DNA of 64,000 nucleotides. Origin: CBDEFX01 sp965237635 (GTDB lineage: Bacteria; Chloroflexota; Dehalococcoidia; Lucifugimonadales; CAUZJF01). Of this stretch, positions 23,744 through 31,420 are shown piece by piece. Made by a program: the position numbers and the translations under genes. The DNA lies in NCBI GenBank assembly GCA_965237635.1, contig CBDEFX010000001.1:1876051-1940050 (forward strand). Reading direction: 5' to 3'. How positions within the stretch are numbered: position 1 is the stretch's first letter; each line of letters begins with the position of its first letter. The notes beneath the pieces were generated by a model, which was not told where the DNA came from, made no database searches, and saw nothing but the letters and a program-made list of their open reading frames with translations.

Positions 23744-25558
23744 ATGCAAGAAGCCGAAACTGTACTGAACGTCATACGCGAACGCGGAGAACGAGGATTG
23801 CCGCTGGAGAACATCTATCGGCTGCTTTACAACCGGAACTTGTACCTGCGGGCCTACGGTCATATCTACTCAAACCAGGGAGCCATGACCAAGGGAATCA
23901 CCGCAGAGACCGTGGACGGTATGTCACTGGCGAAAATCGACCGCACCATCGAAGCCTTGCGCTACGAGCGGTTCCGGTGGACGCCGGTGCGACGGGTCAA
24001 CATTCCCAAGCCTAACGGCCAGACCCGCGCCCTGGGTATACCGCCGTGGCCGGACAAGCTGCTGCAAGAGGTCATCCGGATGATTCTGGAAGCCTACTAC
24101 GAGCCGCAGTTTTCCGATTACTCCCACGGCTTTCGGCCCGACAGGGGTTGCCACACCGCATTGCGCGGGATAGCAGACCACTGGACCGGCGTCCGCTGGT
24201 TCGTCGAGGGCGACATCAAGGGGTGCTTCGACAACATCGACCATGAGGTCATGTTGTCGGTACTCGGCGAGAAGCTCCACGACAACCGATTCCTACGCCT
24301 GCTCAAGTACCTACTGAAGGCAGGTTACGTTGAGGATTGGAAATACGGCCTCACTCTGAGCGGTACCCCGCAAGGGGGCGTGGTCAGTCCCATCCTCGCC
24401 AACATCTACCTAGACCGGTTGGACAAGTACGTCGAAACGGTGCTGATCCCAGCACACACCCGAGGCACAGCCCGGACGCGCAACCCTGCGTACACACGAC
24501 TGAAGAACCAAGCGACCTACCACCGGAACAAGGGCCACCATCAACTGGCTATGCAACTGCGAAAGCAGTCGCGGCAACTGCCATCCGTGGACACCTTCGA
24601 CCCGGAGTACCGCCGGTTACGGTACGTCCGCTACGCAGACGACTTCGTACTGGGTTTCATCGGGCCAAAAGCCGAAGCCGAGCAGATACGAGGGTCCTTG
24701 GAAACCTTCCTGCGCGACACACTCAAGCTGGAACTATCCAAGGAAAAGACCCTCATCACTCACGCCACCAGCCAGGCGGCGAAGTTCCTCGGCTACGAAC
24801 TCACAAGCCAACAGGCCAACGACAAGCTCGACCGCAACGGACGGCGCAAAGTCAATGGCATCATAGCGCTACGAGTTCCCGCCAAAGTCATCGAGCAACA
24901 CTGCCACGCATACATGCGCAACGGCAAACCAGCGCACCGCAACCACCTCATAAACGATACGGATTACACCATCGTGGATAGGTATCAAGCGGAGTTCCGG
25001 GGCGTCGTTCAGTACTACCTGCTGGCCTACAACGTTTTCCACTTCGGAAAGCTGCAATGGGTCATGGGAAAGTCGCTGGCCAAGACCCTCGCCAGCAAGC
25101 ACAAGACCACATCCGCGACAATCTTCCGGCGCTACAAGAGCACCGTGCAGACCGCGCATGGGGAAAGGGCTTGCCTTGAGGTCGTGGAACAGCAGGGTGA
25201 AGGGAAACGCCCTCTGGTGGCAAGGTTCGGTGGCATTCCCTTGAAACGGAACAGGCAGGCCGTCCCCGTAGACCGAACGCCTACGCGGTACAGGACAGAA
25301 CGCAACGAGCTTGTCAAACGGCTCCTAGCGAACGAATGCGAGATGTGCGGCTCAACGGTGGGCATTGAAGTCCACCACATCCGCGCACTTCGCGACCTAA
25401 CCGTGAAAGGCCAAAGGGAAAAGCCCAAGTGGGTACAGATCATGGCGGCCCGGCGGCGCAAGACCCTTGTGGTCTGTCGTCCCTGCCACCTGAACGCCCA
25501 CGACGGCAGTTGGAATCCGCGCAAGCAACACAAGACACTGGAGAGCCGGATGCGCTGA
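23744..25558 (+). CDS. ltrA: Group II intron reverse transcriptase/maturase with HNH domain, 604 aa
   Basis: Intron-encoded protein that helps splicing and target-primed reverse transcription. The RT domain shows VNIPKPNGQTRALGIPPW near residue 86, FVEGDIKGCFDNIDH near 153, SGTPQGGVVSPILANIYLD near 207 and the catalytic RYADDFVLGF near 298. The maturase (X) region follows to about 520. The C-terminal DNA endonuclease is an HNH zinc type: CEMCGSTVGIEVHHIRAL, then KTLVVCRPCHLNAHDG. The ATG at 23744 follows GGGAGG by 8 bases. All motifs are intact, so the intron may be active. Confidence 0.95.
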   Translation: MQEAETVLNVIRERGERGLPLENIYRLLYNRNLYLRAYGHIYSNQGAMTKGITAETVDGMSLAKIDRTIEALRYERFRWTPVRRVNIPKPNGQTRALGIPPWPDKLLQEVIRMILEAYYEPQFSDYSHGFRPDRGCHTALRGIADHWTGVRWFVEGDIKGCFDNIDHEVMLSVLGEKLHDNRFLRLLKYLLKAGYVEDWKYGLTLSGTPQGGVVSPILANIYLDRLDKYVETVLIPAHTRGTARTRNPAYTRLKNQATYHRNKGHHQLAMQLRKQSRQLPSVDTFDPEYRRLRYVRYADDFVLGFIGPKAEAEQIRGSLETFLRDTLKLELSKEKTLITHATSQAAKFLGYELTSQQANDKLDRNGRRKVNGIIALRVPAKVIEQHCHAYMRNGKPAHRNHLINDTDYTIVDRYQAEFRGVVQYYLLAYNVFHFGKLQWVMGKSLAKTLASKHKTTSATIFRRYKSTVQTAHGERACLEVVEQQGEGKRPLVARFGGIPLKRNRQAVPVDRTPTRYRTERNELVKRLLANECEMCGSTVGIEVHHIRALRDLTVKGQREKPKWVQIMAARRRKTLVVCRPCHLNAHDGSWNPRKQHKTLESRMR

Positions 25559-25640
25559 AAGGCGCACGTCCGGTTCGGAGGGGGGCCGACGGAAAAGTGC
25601 TCTGAGCAATTCAGGGTAACTCGCCGGCGGCCTACCCTAC
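25540..25640 (+). ncRNA. Group II intron domains V and VI
   Basis: Domain V reads GAGCCGGATGCGC, loop TGAAAG, GCGCACGTCCGGTTC (about 25543-25577), with the paired GCCGGA/TCCGGT arms and the GAAA-type loop. Domain VI follows to the 3' splice site at 25640, with a bulged A candidate at 25634 seven bases from the end. Partly overlaps the last codons of the reverse transcriptase. Confidence 0.8.
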
Positions 25641-25966
25641 AGGAGGACTGCGAGGAGCCCATCGTCAGGACGCTGCTCGGCCTGGGCGACGACAACGAGA
25701 GGGAGATGGCGCTGAAGGTGGCGGGCTACTTCGACCGCTACGCTCCGGCCCTCCCGCACCTCCGTGACTGCCCGCCGGGCATCCACTACCACGCCGTCGC
25801 CTACCGGGGCGGCTTCGGGACGGACCCGTTCGGGCGGTTCGACACCCGCATCGAGGCCGAGTCGTTCGTGGGCGACGCCGAGATGGTGCGGGCCTACGGG
25901 AAGCTGAAGGCCGTCGAGTGCAGCCGGACGCTCCCGCTCTGCCGTGCGGAAGGGGGCAGGCCATGA
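25641..25966 (+). CDS. DUF7007-like protein, 3' exon
   Basis: Continuation of the gene at 22296-22476. Reading on from the split codon gives EEDCEEPIVRTLLGLGDDNE, then VAGYFDRYAPALPHLRDCPP and GRFDTRIEAESFVGDAEMVR, ending at 25966. The first residues fit the DUF7007 motif expected right after the 5' exon, which fixes the intron borders. The stop overlaps the next gene's start (ATGA), showing that the host operon was tightly packed before the intron arrived. Unspliced message would make only a 67-residue stub. Confidence 0.75.
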
Positions 25967-26364
25967 CCGCGACGACACGGCCCAGGCCCCGCAGCCTTCC
26001 CAGCACGACGACCAAGCTCCAGACGGAGATGGGGAACCTCTACGTGACCGTCTCGACGGACGAGGACGGAGAGCCCTTCGAGGTCTTCGGCTGGCTGGGC
26101 AAGGGAGGCAGCTTCCAGCACGGCGTCACCGAGCTGGCCTGCCGGTTGATCTCCCTGCACCTGCGGCGCGGGACTCCCCTGGAGGAAATCATCGACCAGT
26201 GCCGGGGGATTCAGGAGATGCAGCCCTTCTTCAACACGATGCCGGACGGCAAGAGCGTTGCGGTGCTCGGACTCGGCGACGGCATCGCCCACATCCTCAA
26301 GGCCCACCTGAAGGCCAGGGAGGAGAGAAAGACGGAGCAGGCGGTCGAGGCGAAGGCCGCATGA
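25963..26364 (+). CDS. TSCPD-domain protein, 133 aa
   Basis: The segment TEMGNLYVTVSTDEDGEPFE, VFGWLGKGGSF, then AGLP-type LISLHLRRGTPLEEIIDQCR matches the TSCPD domain, normally the C-terminal part of vitamin-B12-dependent ribonucleotide reductase (NrdJ). Here it stands alone, without the reductase, as in several mobile elements and phages. The motif 'TSCPD' itself is not evident, but the surrounding pattern is strong. It overlaps the DUF7007 stop by 4 bp. A stand-alone TSCPD might bind or modulate the host reductase to raise dNTP supply during transfer; that is inference. Confidence 0.65.
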   Translation: MTATTRPRPRSLPSTTTKLQTEMGNLYVTVSTDEDGEPFEVFGWLGKGGSFQHGVTELACRLISLHLRRGTPLEEIIDQCRGIQEMQPFFNTMPDGKSVAVLGLGDGIAHILKAHLKAREERKTEQAVEAKAA

Positions 26365-26387
26365 GCCGCACGGACACCGGCATCGAG

Positions 26388-26418
26388 GCGGGGCGGTCTC
26401 CTTCGGGGGCGGCCCCGC
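26388..26418 (+). terminator. GC-rich intergenic hairpin
   Basis: GCGGGGC (26388-26394) pairs with GCCCCGC (26412-26418). It lies between the TSCPD gene and the ribosome site of the nuclease gene, and argues against an earlier start for the latter. Tail TTCTCACTT. Confidence 0.5.
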
Positions 26419-26447
26419 TTCTCACTTACAGGAAGGAGGCGACGACG

Positions 26448-27548
26448 ATGGTAACGACGATTGACGAGCGGGCGGAGGTCTTCTCCCGCCCTGCGGCGCG
26501 GTTCGACGCAGACGGCAACATGGAGGTGCGGGCATCGTCAGCCCTGGGCTGCCGCCGCGCCCTCTGGTACGCCGCAACCGGCTACGAGCCGACGAATCCC
26601 CCCAGCGAGGAGTCGCTGACGGCGATGGAGGCGGGCAACGCCCTTGAGCCGGTGGTGGTGCGGGCGATGGAGCGGGCGGGCTGGAAGGTCGACGCCGCCG
26701 ACCCCCAGGACCCGCAGCAGGTGGCGGTGCGCATCGGCCCCAATCTGCTGGTCACCGGACACCCCGACGGCACGGTGCGGTTGCCGATAGAGGGGGACGA
26801 AGCGGCTGCGCCGCAGCTCTTCCTCTTCGAGGGAGAGACGCACGGTCCCGCCTACGGCGACCCGATGGTCGTCGAGATCAAGACGCGGGGACCGGAGGCG
26901 TTCAAGCGCTGGCAGACGCTGGGAGCGGAGCGCAGCCACCCGGCGTCGGTGGCCCAGGCCGCCTTCTACTCGCTCGGCGAGTTCGGCGACCTGCGGGACG
27001 CGGTGATCGCCACGATGGACACGGGGGCTCGCACCTGGGACTGGGAGCGGATTCCCGCCGCACGGCTGGAGAGGGCCTTGCGGGACGCCTGCGAGTGGCT
27101 CGGTGAGCTTGCCGCTCACCACGTCCGGAGCGGGCCTGACCCCGACGCGCTGCCGGAGCGGGACTTCTCCGCAACCAGCTGGCAGTGCCGAAGCTGCCCC
27201 TTCCTGGCGGTCTGCCTGCCGGGAGCGGCGGAAGCGAGCGAAGAGACGGAGATAGAGGACAAGGAGGTGAGCGACGAAGAGGCACGGGACGCGGTGGCGG
27301 CCTACGCAGAGGCTCAGGAGTCCATCAAGGAGCCCGAAAAGGCCAAGCGCGCCGCGCTGGACACCCTGAAGGCGTGGATGCGCCGGCAGGGTGACTCAAA
27401 AGCGACGGTGGGGGGCCGGACGGTCACCCTCGTCAGCTCCACCAGGTACTCCGTGAACCACAGGAGGCTCAACGAGGCCCTCGACCCGGAGGTCCGGGCC
27501 GAGATCGTCACGGAGAGCGAGTCGGAGTACGTGCGGGTGAACACCTAG
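26448..27548 (+). CDS. PD-(D/E)XK nuclease (YqaJ/Cas4-like), 366 aa
   Basis: Probable exonuclease of the viral/plasmid recombination type. The core shows SALGCRRALWYAATGYEP near residue 25, AMEAGNALEPVVVRAMERAG near 62, GHPDGTV near 105, and MVVEIKTRGPEAFKRWQ near 145, where D..E-x-K form the catalytic site. A C-terminal WQCRSCPFLAVCLPG gives a Cys cluster as in Fe-S Cas4/AddB-like nucleases. The last 90 residues are helical. I chose the ATG at 26448 because AAGGAGG precedes it by 8 bases and a hairpin sits before that; an in-frame ATG at 26361 is possible. With the Rad52-like protein and SSB it could form a Red-like recombination set. Confidence 0.8.
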   Translation: MVTTIDERAEVFSRPAARFDADGNMEVRASSALGCRRALWYAATGYEPTNPPSEESLTAMEAGNALEPVVVRAMERAGWKVDAADPQDPQQVAVRIGPNLLVTGHPDGTVRLPIEGDEAAAPQLFLFEGETHGPAYGDPMVVEIKTRGPEAFKRWQTLGAERSHPASVAQAAFYSLGEFGDLRDAVIATMDTGARTWDWERIPAARLERALRDACEWLGELAAHHVRSGPDPDALPERDFSATSWQCRSCPFLAVCLPGAAEASEETEIEDKEVSDEEARDAVAAYAEAQESIKEPEKAKRAALDTLKAWMRRQGDSKATVGGRTVTLVSSTRYSVNHRRLNEALDPEVRAEIVTESESEYVRVNT

Positions 27549-27574
27549 ACGCTTCCCCTGTTGGGAGCGCAGGA

Positions 27575-27610
27575 CGGGGCCGTCTTCCCTCTATTGGGGA
27601 GCCGGCCCCG
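27575..27610 (+). terminator. GC-rich intergenic hairpin
   Basis: CGGGGCCG (27575-27582) pairs perfectly with CGGCCCCG (27603-27610). It has the same CTC(T)-type tail as the other hairpins of this run and lies before the ssb ribosome site. Confidence 0.5.
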
Positions 27611-27668
27611 CTCTCATTCAAGACGGGCGCGGCAAGACCGCGCTACTTCACACCCAAGGAGAAACGAA

Positions 27669-28055
27669 ATGTCACGCACCATCAACAAAGTCGAGCTTTT
27701 GGGCAGGGTCGGAACGGACCCGGAGATGCAGTACACCCCCGGCGGCACGGCCGTCACCAAGCTGCGGCTGGCGACGGACCGCTACCGCAAGGAGGGCGAG
27801 GACGCGACCGACTGGCACAACATCGTCTGCTGGAGCAACACCGCCGAGGCGGTCAACCAGTACGTCGCCAAGGGCGACCGCATCTACGTCGCCGGACGCC
27901 TCGTCCAGAACAGCTGGGAGGGCGACGACGGCCAGCGCCGCCACCGCACCGAGGTCCACGCCTCCGAGGTCGTGTTCCTCGACTCCAACGGGAACGGCAA
28001 CGGCAACGGCGACGCCGCGGACATCGAGCAGCCGGTCGGCGCCTCTCCCTTCTAG
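27669..28055 (+). CDS. ssb: Single-stranded DNA-binding protein, 128 aa
   Basis: Coats ssDNA in replication and conjugation. The OB-fold is clear: NKVELLGRVGTDPEMQYTPG, KLRLATDRY, TDWHNIVCWSNTAEAVNQYV, AKGDRIYVAGRLVQNSWEG. A short Asn/Gly linker (NGNGNGNG) follows, and the tail ends GASPF, keeping the terminal Pro-Phe of the protein-interaction tip but with fewer acidic residues than E. coli SSB. The ATG at 27669 follows GGAGAAACGAA. It lies between hairpins and with its own ribosome site in the DNA-metabolism run. Confidence 0.95.
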   Translation: MSRTINKVELLGRVGTDPEMQYTPGGTAVTKLRLATDRYRKEGEDATDWHNIVCWSNTAEAVNQYVAKGDRIYVAGRLVQNSWEGDDGQRRHRTEVHASEVVFLDSNGNGNGNGDAADIEQPVGASPF

Positions 28056-28096
28056 TCTCACAACCGCAGAGTGACGCCTTCCCGAAGGCGCAACCA

Positions 28097-28129
28097 CGGG
28101 GCCGCTCTCACCTACATGGGGCGGCCCCG
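28097..28129 (+). terminator. GC-rich intergenic hairpin with T-rich tail
   Basis: CGGGGCCGC (28097-28105) pairs perfectly with GCGGCCCCG (28121-28129), then CTCTTTGTTCT. Among the hairpins of this run it is one of the best terminator shapes. Confidence 0.6.
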
Positions 28130-28163
28130 CTCTTTGTTCTAACCGATAGCGAAGGAGGCCGAC

Positions 28164-28676
28164 ATGACCACGAAGAAGAAGACCACCACCAGGGACGCCG
28201 TTCTGCTGGACGCCCTGCGGAGCAACCTGAACCTGCTGGGCGAGCTGGCGGTGCGCTACGCCGTCGAGTTCCAGCCGGAGCGCCCCACGGAGGACCTGCC
28301 CGTCATCTCCTGCCCCGAAGACGTGCGCAGGCTGCTGGGGCCGGAGATGGCGCCCCTGGCCCAGGAGCAGCTGCGGGTGCTGCTGCTCAACACCAGGAAC
28401 CAGGTGATGGGCCAGCGGGTCATCTACCAGGGCAACGTCTCCTCGGCCATCGTCCGGAACGCCGAGGTCTTCCGCCCGGCGGTCATCGCGGCCGTCCCCA
28501 GCATCATCGTCAGCCACAACCACCCCAGCCAGGACCCGACGCCCAGCCCCGAGGACGCGGCCCTCACCCGCGAGCTGGTCCAGGCGGGCAAGCTGCTGGA
28601 CATCGAGCTGCTGGACCACGTGGTCATCGGCGGGGAGCGGTTCGTCAGCCTCAAGGAACGGGGCCTCATGTCCTGA
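28164..28676 (+). CDS. radC: RadC-family JAB protein, 170 aa
   Basis: Residues 65-165 are the RadC JAB/MPN domain: LRVLLLNTRNQVMGQRVIYQ, SAIVRNAEVFRPAVIAAV, and the metal-binding IIVSHNHPSQDPTPSPEDAA (HxH, seven residues, S..D), followed by LDIELLDHVVIGGERFVSLK. The helix-hairpin-helix part of chromosomal RadC is missing; the first 50 residues differ, as is usual for element-borne RadC. The function is uncertain (DNA repair, anti-restriction or peptide processing). AAGGAGG precedes the ATG at 28164. A second JAB protein in the window, at 35789-36514, belongs to the PRTRC set and is unrelated in detail. Confidence 0.88.
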   Translation: MTTKKKTTTRDAVLLDALRSNLNLLGELAVRYAVEFQPERPTEDLPVISCPEDVRRLLGPEMAPLAQEQLRVLLLNTRNQVMGQRVIYQGNVSSAIVRNAEVFRPAVIAAVPSIIVSHNHPSQDPTPSPEDAALTRELVQAGKLLDIELLDHVVIGGERFVSLKERGLMS

Positions 28677-28760
28677 CGGCCCACGCCGTCCGGCTCTCAC
28701 GCGGGGGGACACCCTCCCGCGCTTGCATCACCCACATCAAGGAACGAAAGGAGACTGCCC

Positions 28761-29411
28761 ATGTTGCAGACTCACACCATCGACCCCGAAGACCCCGCAT
28801 CCAGTGCGGGGCAGGCTCTCTACACCATCACCGCCGGGGGTTTCTCGGCCACCGCCGACGCCTTCGCCCGCGACGAGCAGACCGAGGGCCTCTGGTTCGT
28901 CTCGATGGTCGGCTCCCAGACGGCGCTCAAGGCGATCTGGGCCTCGCTCCTCAAGCAGCCCCCGGACGTCGCCCACATCATCAAGGGCGCGGACGGAATG
29001 GCGCTTCACGGCGGCTACCAGCGGTGCATCATCCCGTACGAGACCATCGGCACCTGGACGACCAAGATCGCCCGCCTGCCGGTGTCCGGCGGCTGGCACG
29101 CCCTCGTGTACACGAAAACGGCGGAGTTCGGCTACGAGAAGGACTCCTTCCTCCTGCTGGCGCAGTCGGAGGAGGAGGCCCCCTCGCTCCATCACCGGTT
29201 CCTCGACAAGCGCAGCCCGCTGCCCCTGCACGGCTCCTGGGCCGGTTGGCTCTGGCAGCGGGGCCTAGAACAGGAGGAGATAGTCCCGCTGCAATCGGTG
29301 GGCGTCTCGGCCTACCGGTGCTCCCCCAAGGCCAAGAAGCTGCGCGAAGACCTGTCCGACGCCGTGGCGTCGGGCCGGCTCACGCTGCCCGGGGAGGCGT
29401 CCGATGGATAG
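28761..29411 (+). CDS. Hypothetical protein, 216 aa
   Basis: Unrecognised soluble protein with several aromatic strands (EGLWFVSMVGSQTALKAIWA, HALVYTKTAEFGYEKDSFLL, GWLWQRGLEQEEIVPL). Residues 12-20 (ASSAGQAL) come from a palindromic repeat inserted in the coding sequence (28794-28818). AAAGGAG precedes the ATG by 9 bases. Its last codons overlap the next gene by 8 bp, so the two are coupled. It lies in the DNA-metabolism run but gives no functional clue. Confidence 0.6.
   Translation: MLQTHTIDPEDPASSAGQALYTITAGGFSATADAFARDEQTEGLWFVSMVGSQTALKAIWASLLKQPPDVAHIIKGADGMALHGGYQRCIIPYETIGTWTTKIARLPVSGGWHALVYTKTAEFGYEKDSFLLLAQSEEEAPSLHHRFLDKRSPLPLHGSWAGWLWQRGLEQEEIVPLQSVGVSAYRCSPKAKKLREDLSDAVASGRLTLPGEASDG
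28794..28818. repeat. Palindromic coding-sequence insert, copy 1
   Basis: CCCGCA-TCCAG-TGCGGG (28794-28810) followed by GCAGGCTC. A second copy at 29620-29644 has the same loop length and tail with paired base changes in the stem. It is translated as part of the host protein. It resembles the palindromic elements that insert in frame in some bacterial genomes. Confidence 0.6.
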
Positions 29412-29835
29412 GACCCTGAAGCGGGCCAAGCGCAACAACAAGCGGCGCGGACAGCGCAACCACGGGGCATGGCAGCGGTTCTCCCCCGACGGGAAGACCT
29501 GCCGCTACTGCGAGCACGACGGCTCGCAGCACCTGTGCCGGTCGGGCCAGCCCCACTTCTACCGGCCCGCGACGGAGGCGGAGCGGCGCGACCCCACGGT
29601 CATGCTCTACCGCCACACCCCCGTATCGAGTACGGGGCAGGCTCTGCCGGACGGCGGCTCGATGCTGGTGCGGCGGATGACCGTCGCTGCCCACGCCGAG
29701 CTCATCACCGCCTTCTGCACGGCGTGCGCCGAGAGCATCGGGACGCACCAGGTCCTGTGCTACCAGCGCAACCTGGGCGTCGGAGAGGTGGTCGGCATCG
29801 ACACTCGCCACAAGGACCTGGCAATCGCCGCCTGA
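29404..29835 (+). CDS. Hypothetical zinc-finger-like protein, 143 aa
   Basis: Starts with a basic segment (LKRAKRNNKRRGQRNHG), then CRYCEHDGSQHLCRSGQPHF (Cys/His cluster, possible zinc site) and a C-terminal pair CTAC... in AFCTACAESIGTHQVLCYQ. No family recognised. Overlaps the previous gene by 8 bp. Residues about 73-80 (VSSTGQAL) derive from the second copy of a palindromic repeat. It may bind nucleic acid, but that is a guess from charge and Cys pattern. Confidence 0.55.
   Translation: MDRTLKRAKRNNKRRGQRNHGAWQRFSPDGKTCRYCEHDGSQHLCRSGQPHFYRPATEAERRDPTVMLYRHTPVSSTGQALPDGGSMLVRRMTVAAHAELITAFCTACAESIGTHQVLCYQRNLGVGEVVGIDTRHKDLAIAA
29620..29644. repeat. Palindromic coding-sequence insert, copy 2
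   Basis: CCCGTA-TCGAG-TACGGG (29620-29636) then GCAGGCTC. Compared with copy 1, both sides of one stem pair have changed (C-G to T-A), so base pairing is kept. Confidence 0.6.
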
Positions 29836-29860
29836 AGCGGCATGAGAAAGGAGAGACGAC

Positions 29861-30910
29861 ATGAGACTCGCTGCACAAGCCAAAGGGGGCTACTACCCGA
29901 CTCCCGAGCGGGTGGTGGACCTGGTCGCCGAGCTGATTCACACCCCCACCGGCTACTACCACCGGGGCCGGGAGACCATCCGCATCCTCGACCCCTGCTG
30001 CGGGGCCGGGGACGCCCTTGAGCGGTTGGCCGAGCGCCTGGACAGGCCCAACGCCCTGTCCATCGAGACCTACGGCGTGGAGCTGCACCGCGACCGGGCG
30101 GAGGAGGCCGAGAAGGTGCTCCACCGCACCCTGGCCTCGGACCTGTTCGCCACCTCGATAGCGAACGGGGCCTTCGGCCTGCTGCTCTTGAATCCGCCGT
30201 ATGACTTTGATTCCGAAGACAAGCGGACGGAGCACGCCTTCCTGACGCAAACCACGCGCTACCTGGCCGAGAGCGGCCTGCTGGTCTTCATCGTGCCACG
30301 GCAGCGCCTCGCAGTCTCGGCCCGCTACCTGTCCACCCACTACGGGCGGATGCGATGCTGGGCCTTCCCCGACCCTGAACGGGAGGTCTTCGACCAGGTG
30401 GTCCTGATGGGGTACCGCAAGGCCGACCCCGTTCCCGACGCCCCCGCCGAGAGCATGGTCCTGGAGTGGGCGGTGGGGGAGCCGGAGCCTTTGCGCTCCC
30501 AGCGCAACTCCTACTCCTACCCGGAGTACACCCCCGCCACGACGCCGAGCGGCGACATCCTGTTCACCACCCGCACCGTCGATCCCGCCGCGGCTGCTGC
30601 CGAGGCGCGGCGGTCGGGGCTGTGGGCCAACACGGAGATCACCGACACGCTCTGGCCCGCCAGGGACAACCGCACCCGGCCGCTGATGCCCCTCAAACGG
30701 GGGCACATGGCGATGCTGGTGGCGGCGGGCTTCCTCGACAACCTGGTGCTCGAAGGCGACGACAGGCGCATCCTGGTCAAGGGCCGCACCTCGAAGGAGA
30801 TGGTGCTGGTCGAGGACGCCCCGGAGAAGGAGGTCCACCGCGAGAAGCTGACGACGACCGTGGTGGCCCTCGACCTGGGCGACGGACGCATCGAGGACAT
30901 CGCCGCCTAG
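29861..30910 (+). CDS. DUF6094-type N6-adenine methyltransferase-like protein, 349 aa
   Basis: Probable SAM-dependent DNA or RNA adenine methylase. The start GGYYPTPERVVDLVAELI is typical of element-borne methylases; motif I is ILDPCCGAGDALERLA near residue 43, and the catalytic NPPY motif is LLLLNPPYDFDSEDKR near 107. Then ESGLLVFIVPRQRLA follows as expected. The C-terminal 150 residues are family-specific (RGHMAMLVAAGFLDNLVLEG). AAAGGAGAG precedes the ATG. It has no restriction partner nearby; an orphan methylase could protect the element from host restriction. Substrate is unknown. Confidence 0.78.
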   Translation: MRLAAQAKGGYYPTPERVVDLVAELIHTPTGYYHRGRETIRILDPCCGAGDALERLAERLDRPNALSIETYGVELHRDRAEEAEKVLHRTLASDLFATSIANGAFGLLLLNPPYDFDSEDKRTEHAFLTQTTRYLAESGLLVFIVPRQRLAVSARYLSTHYGRMRCWAFPDPEREVFDQVVLMGYRKADPVPDAPAESMVLEWAVGEPEPLRSQRNSYSYPEYTPATTPSGDILFTTRTVDPAAAAAEARRSGLWANTEITDTLWPARDNRTRPLMPLKRGHMAMLVAAGFLDNLVLEGDDRRILVKGRTSKEMVLVEDAPEKEVHREKLTTTVVALDLGDGRIEDIAA

Positions 30911-30939
30911 CCCGGACGACTCACCCGGAGCTCTACCCA

Positions 30940-30981
30940 CGAGGCCCCGTTCATCCCCTACGGGAGACCGGCGGGGCCTCG
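30940..30981 (+). terminator. GC-rich intergenic hairpin, 10-bp stem
   Basis: CGAGGCCCCG (30940-30949) pairs perfectly with CGGGGCCTCG (30972-30981), tail CTTCGTTTG. Stem partners differ in sequence from other hairpins of the run, but both arms change together. Confidence 0.55.
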
Positions 30982-31034
30982 CTTCGTTTGGACGCAACGG
31001 ACTACACCCTCATATAAGGAAAGGAAGGTTGAAG

Positions 31035-31241
31035 ATGCAGACGACCATGACGCTGGAAGCCTGCTGCCGGTGCGGGCAGCCCATCGCCCCCGGCGAGCCG
31101 GCCATGCAGACCGCCTCGGTGGACATCATCGGCGGGCGGGCCGTCAGTTCCCCGGTGAAGGCATACCACCTGCGGGGACGCTGCTACGACGAATCCAGGG
31201 CCGCCGAAGCCGCCCGCAGGGAGGCCCTGAAAGCCGCATAG
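31035..31241 (+). CDS. Small Cys-rich protein, 68 aa
   Basis: Contains CCRCGQPIAPGEPAM near the start and GRCYDESRAAEAARREALK near the end, a possible two-site zinc knuckle. AAGGAAGG lies 6 bases before the ATG at 31035; a TTG two codons earlier is also in frame. The protein has the look of a small zinc-binding adaptor, common on such elements. Not recognised as a named family. Confidence 0.5.
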   Translation: MQTTMTLEACCRCGQPIAPGEPAMQTASVDIIGGRAVSSPVKAYHLRGRCYDESRAAEAARREALKAA

Positions 31242-31263
31242 ACGGCTCACGCAGAGCCGCATC

Positions 31264-31348
31264 ACGAGGCTTGCCACAAGGCGGGGCCTCGCACGTTCAA
31301 CGAACGCCTGGGGACGTTTCCAGGGACCTGTCGCTCCGAAACGTCCCC
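31264..31348 (+). terminator. Two hairpins in the leader of the SNF2 gene
   Basis: CGAGGC (31264-31269)/GCCTCG (31286-31291) is followed by a perfect 11-bp stem GGGGACGTTTC (31310-31320)/GAAACGTCCCC (31338-31348), loop 17 bases. No T-tract follows the second, so it may be an attenuator or RNA stability element. Confidence 0.5.
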
Positions 31349-31420
31349 TCCGGGGGCGTGGTGCGCCTCGGGTCCCGGCGTCGTCCTCCGGCCCACCACG
31401 GAAAAGGAGGACGACACGAC

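Larger units (their letters stand above)
22477..25640 (+). mobile_element. Group II intron with reverse transcriptase
   Basis: Retroelement of 3164 bp that splices out of RNA and can retarget DNA. It begins with the canonical GTGCG (22477). Upstream of the reverse-transcriptase gene it has the typical ribozyme text (GTAGTCCGAGCCGGGGAAAG, near 23663), and after that gene a domain V hairpin and domain VI. The 3' end CTAC at 25640 fits the AY rule, and removing 22477-25640 restores an open frame in a DUF7007 gene. The 5' ribozyme part is about 1.27 kb, roughly twice the usual length, because about 0.62 kb carrying an antisense gene is inserted in it. Confidence 0.85.

Noticed and set aside
25321..25560. 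Separate HNH gene after the reverse transcriptase
   Set aside because: It is in frame with and part of the intron-encoded protein, the usual C-terminal endonuclease domain.
26361..26447. Earlier start (26361) for the PD-(D/E)XK nuclease
   Set aside because: A GC-rich hairpin and then a strong ribosome site lie before 26448. The extra N-terminus would be translated from the hairpin and has no family match.
29861..30910. Second restriction-modification locus around the adenine methylase-like gene
   Set aside because: No nuclease or specificity gene is adjacent. It is read as an orphan methylase of the element.
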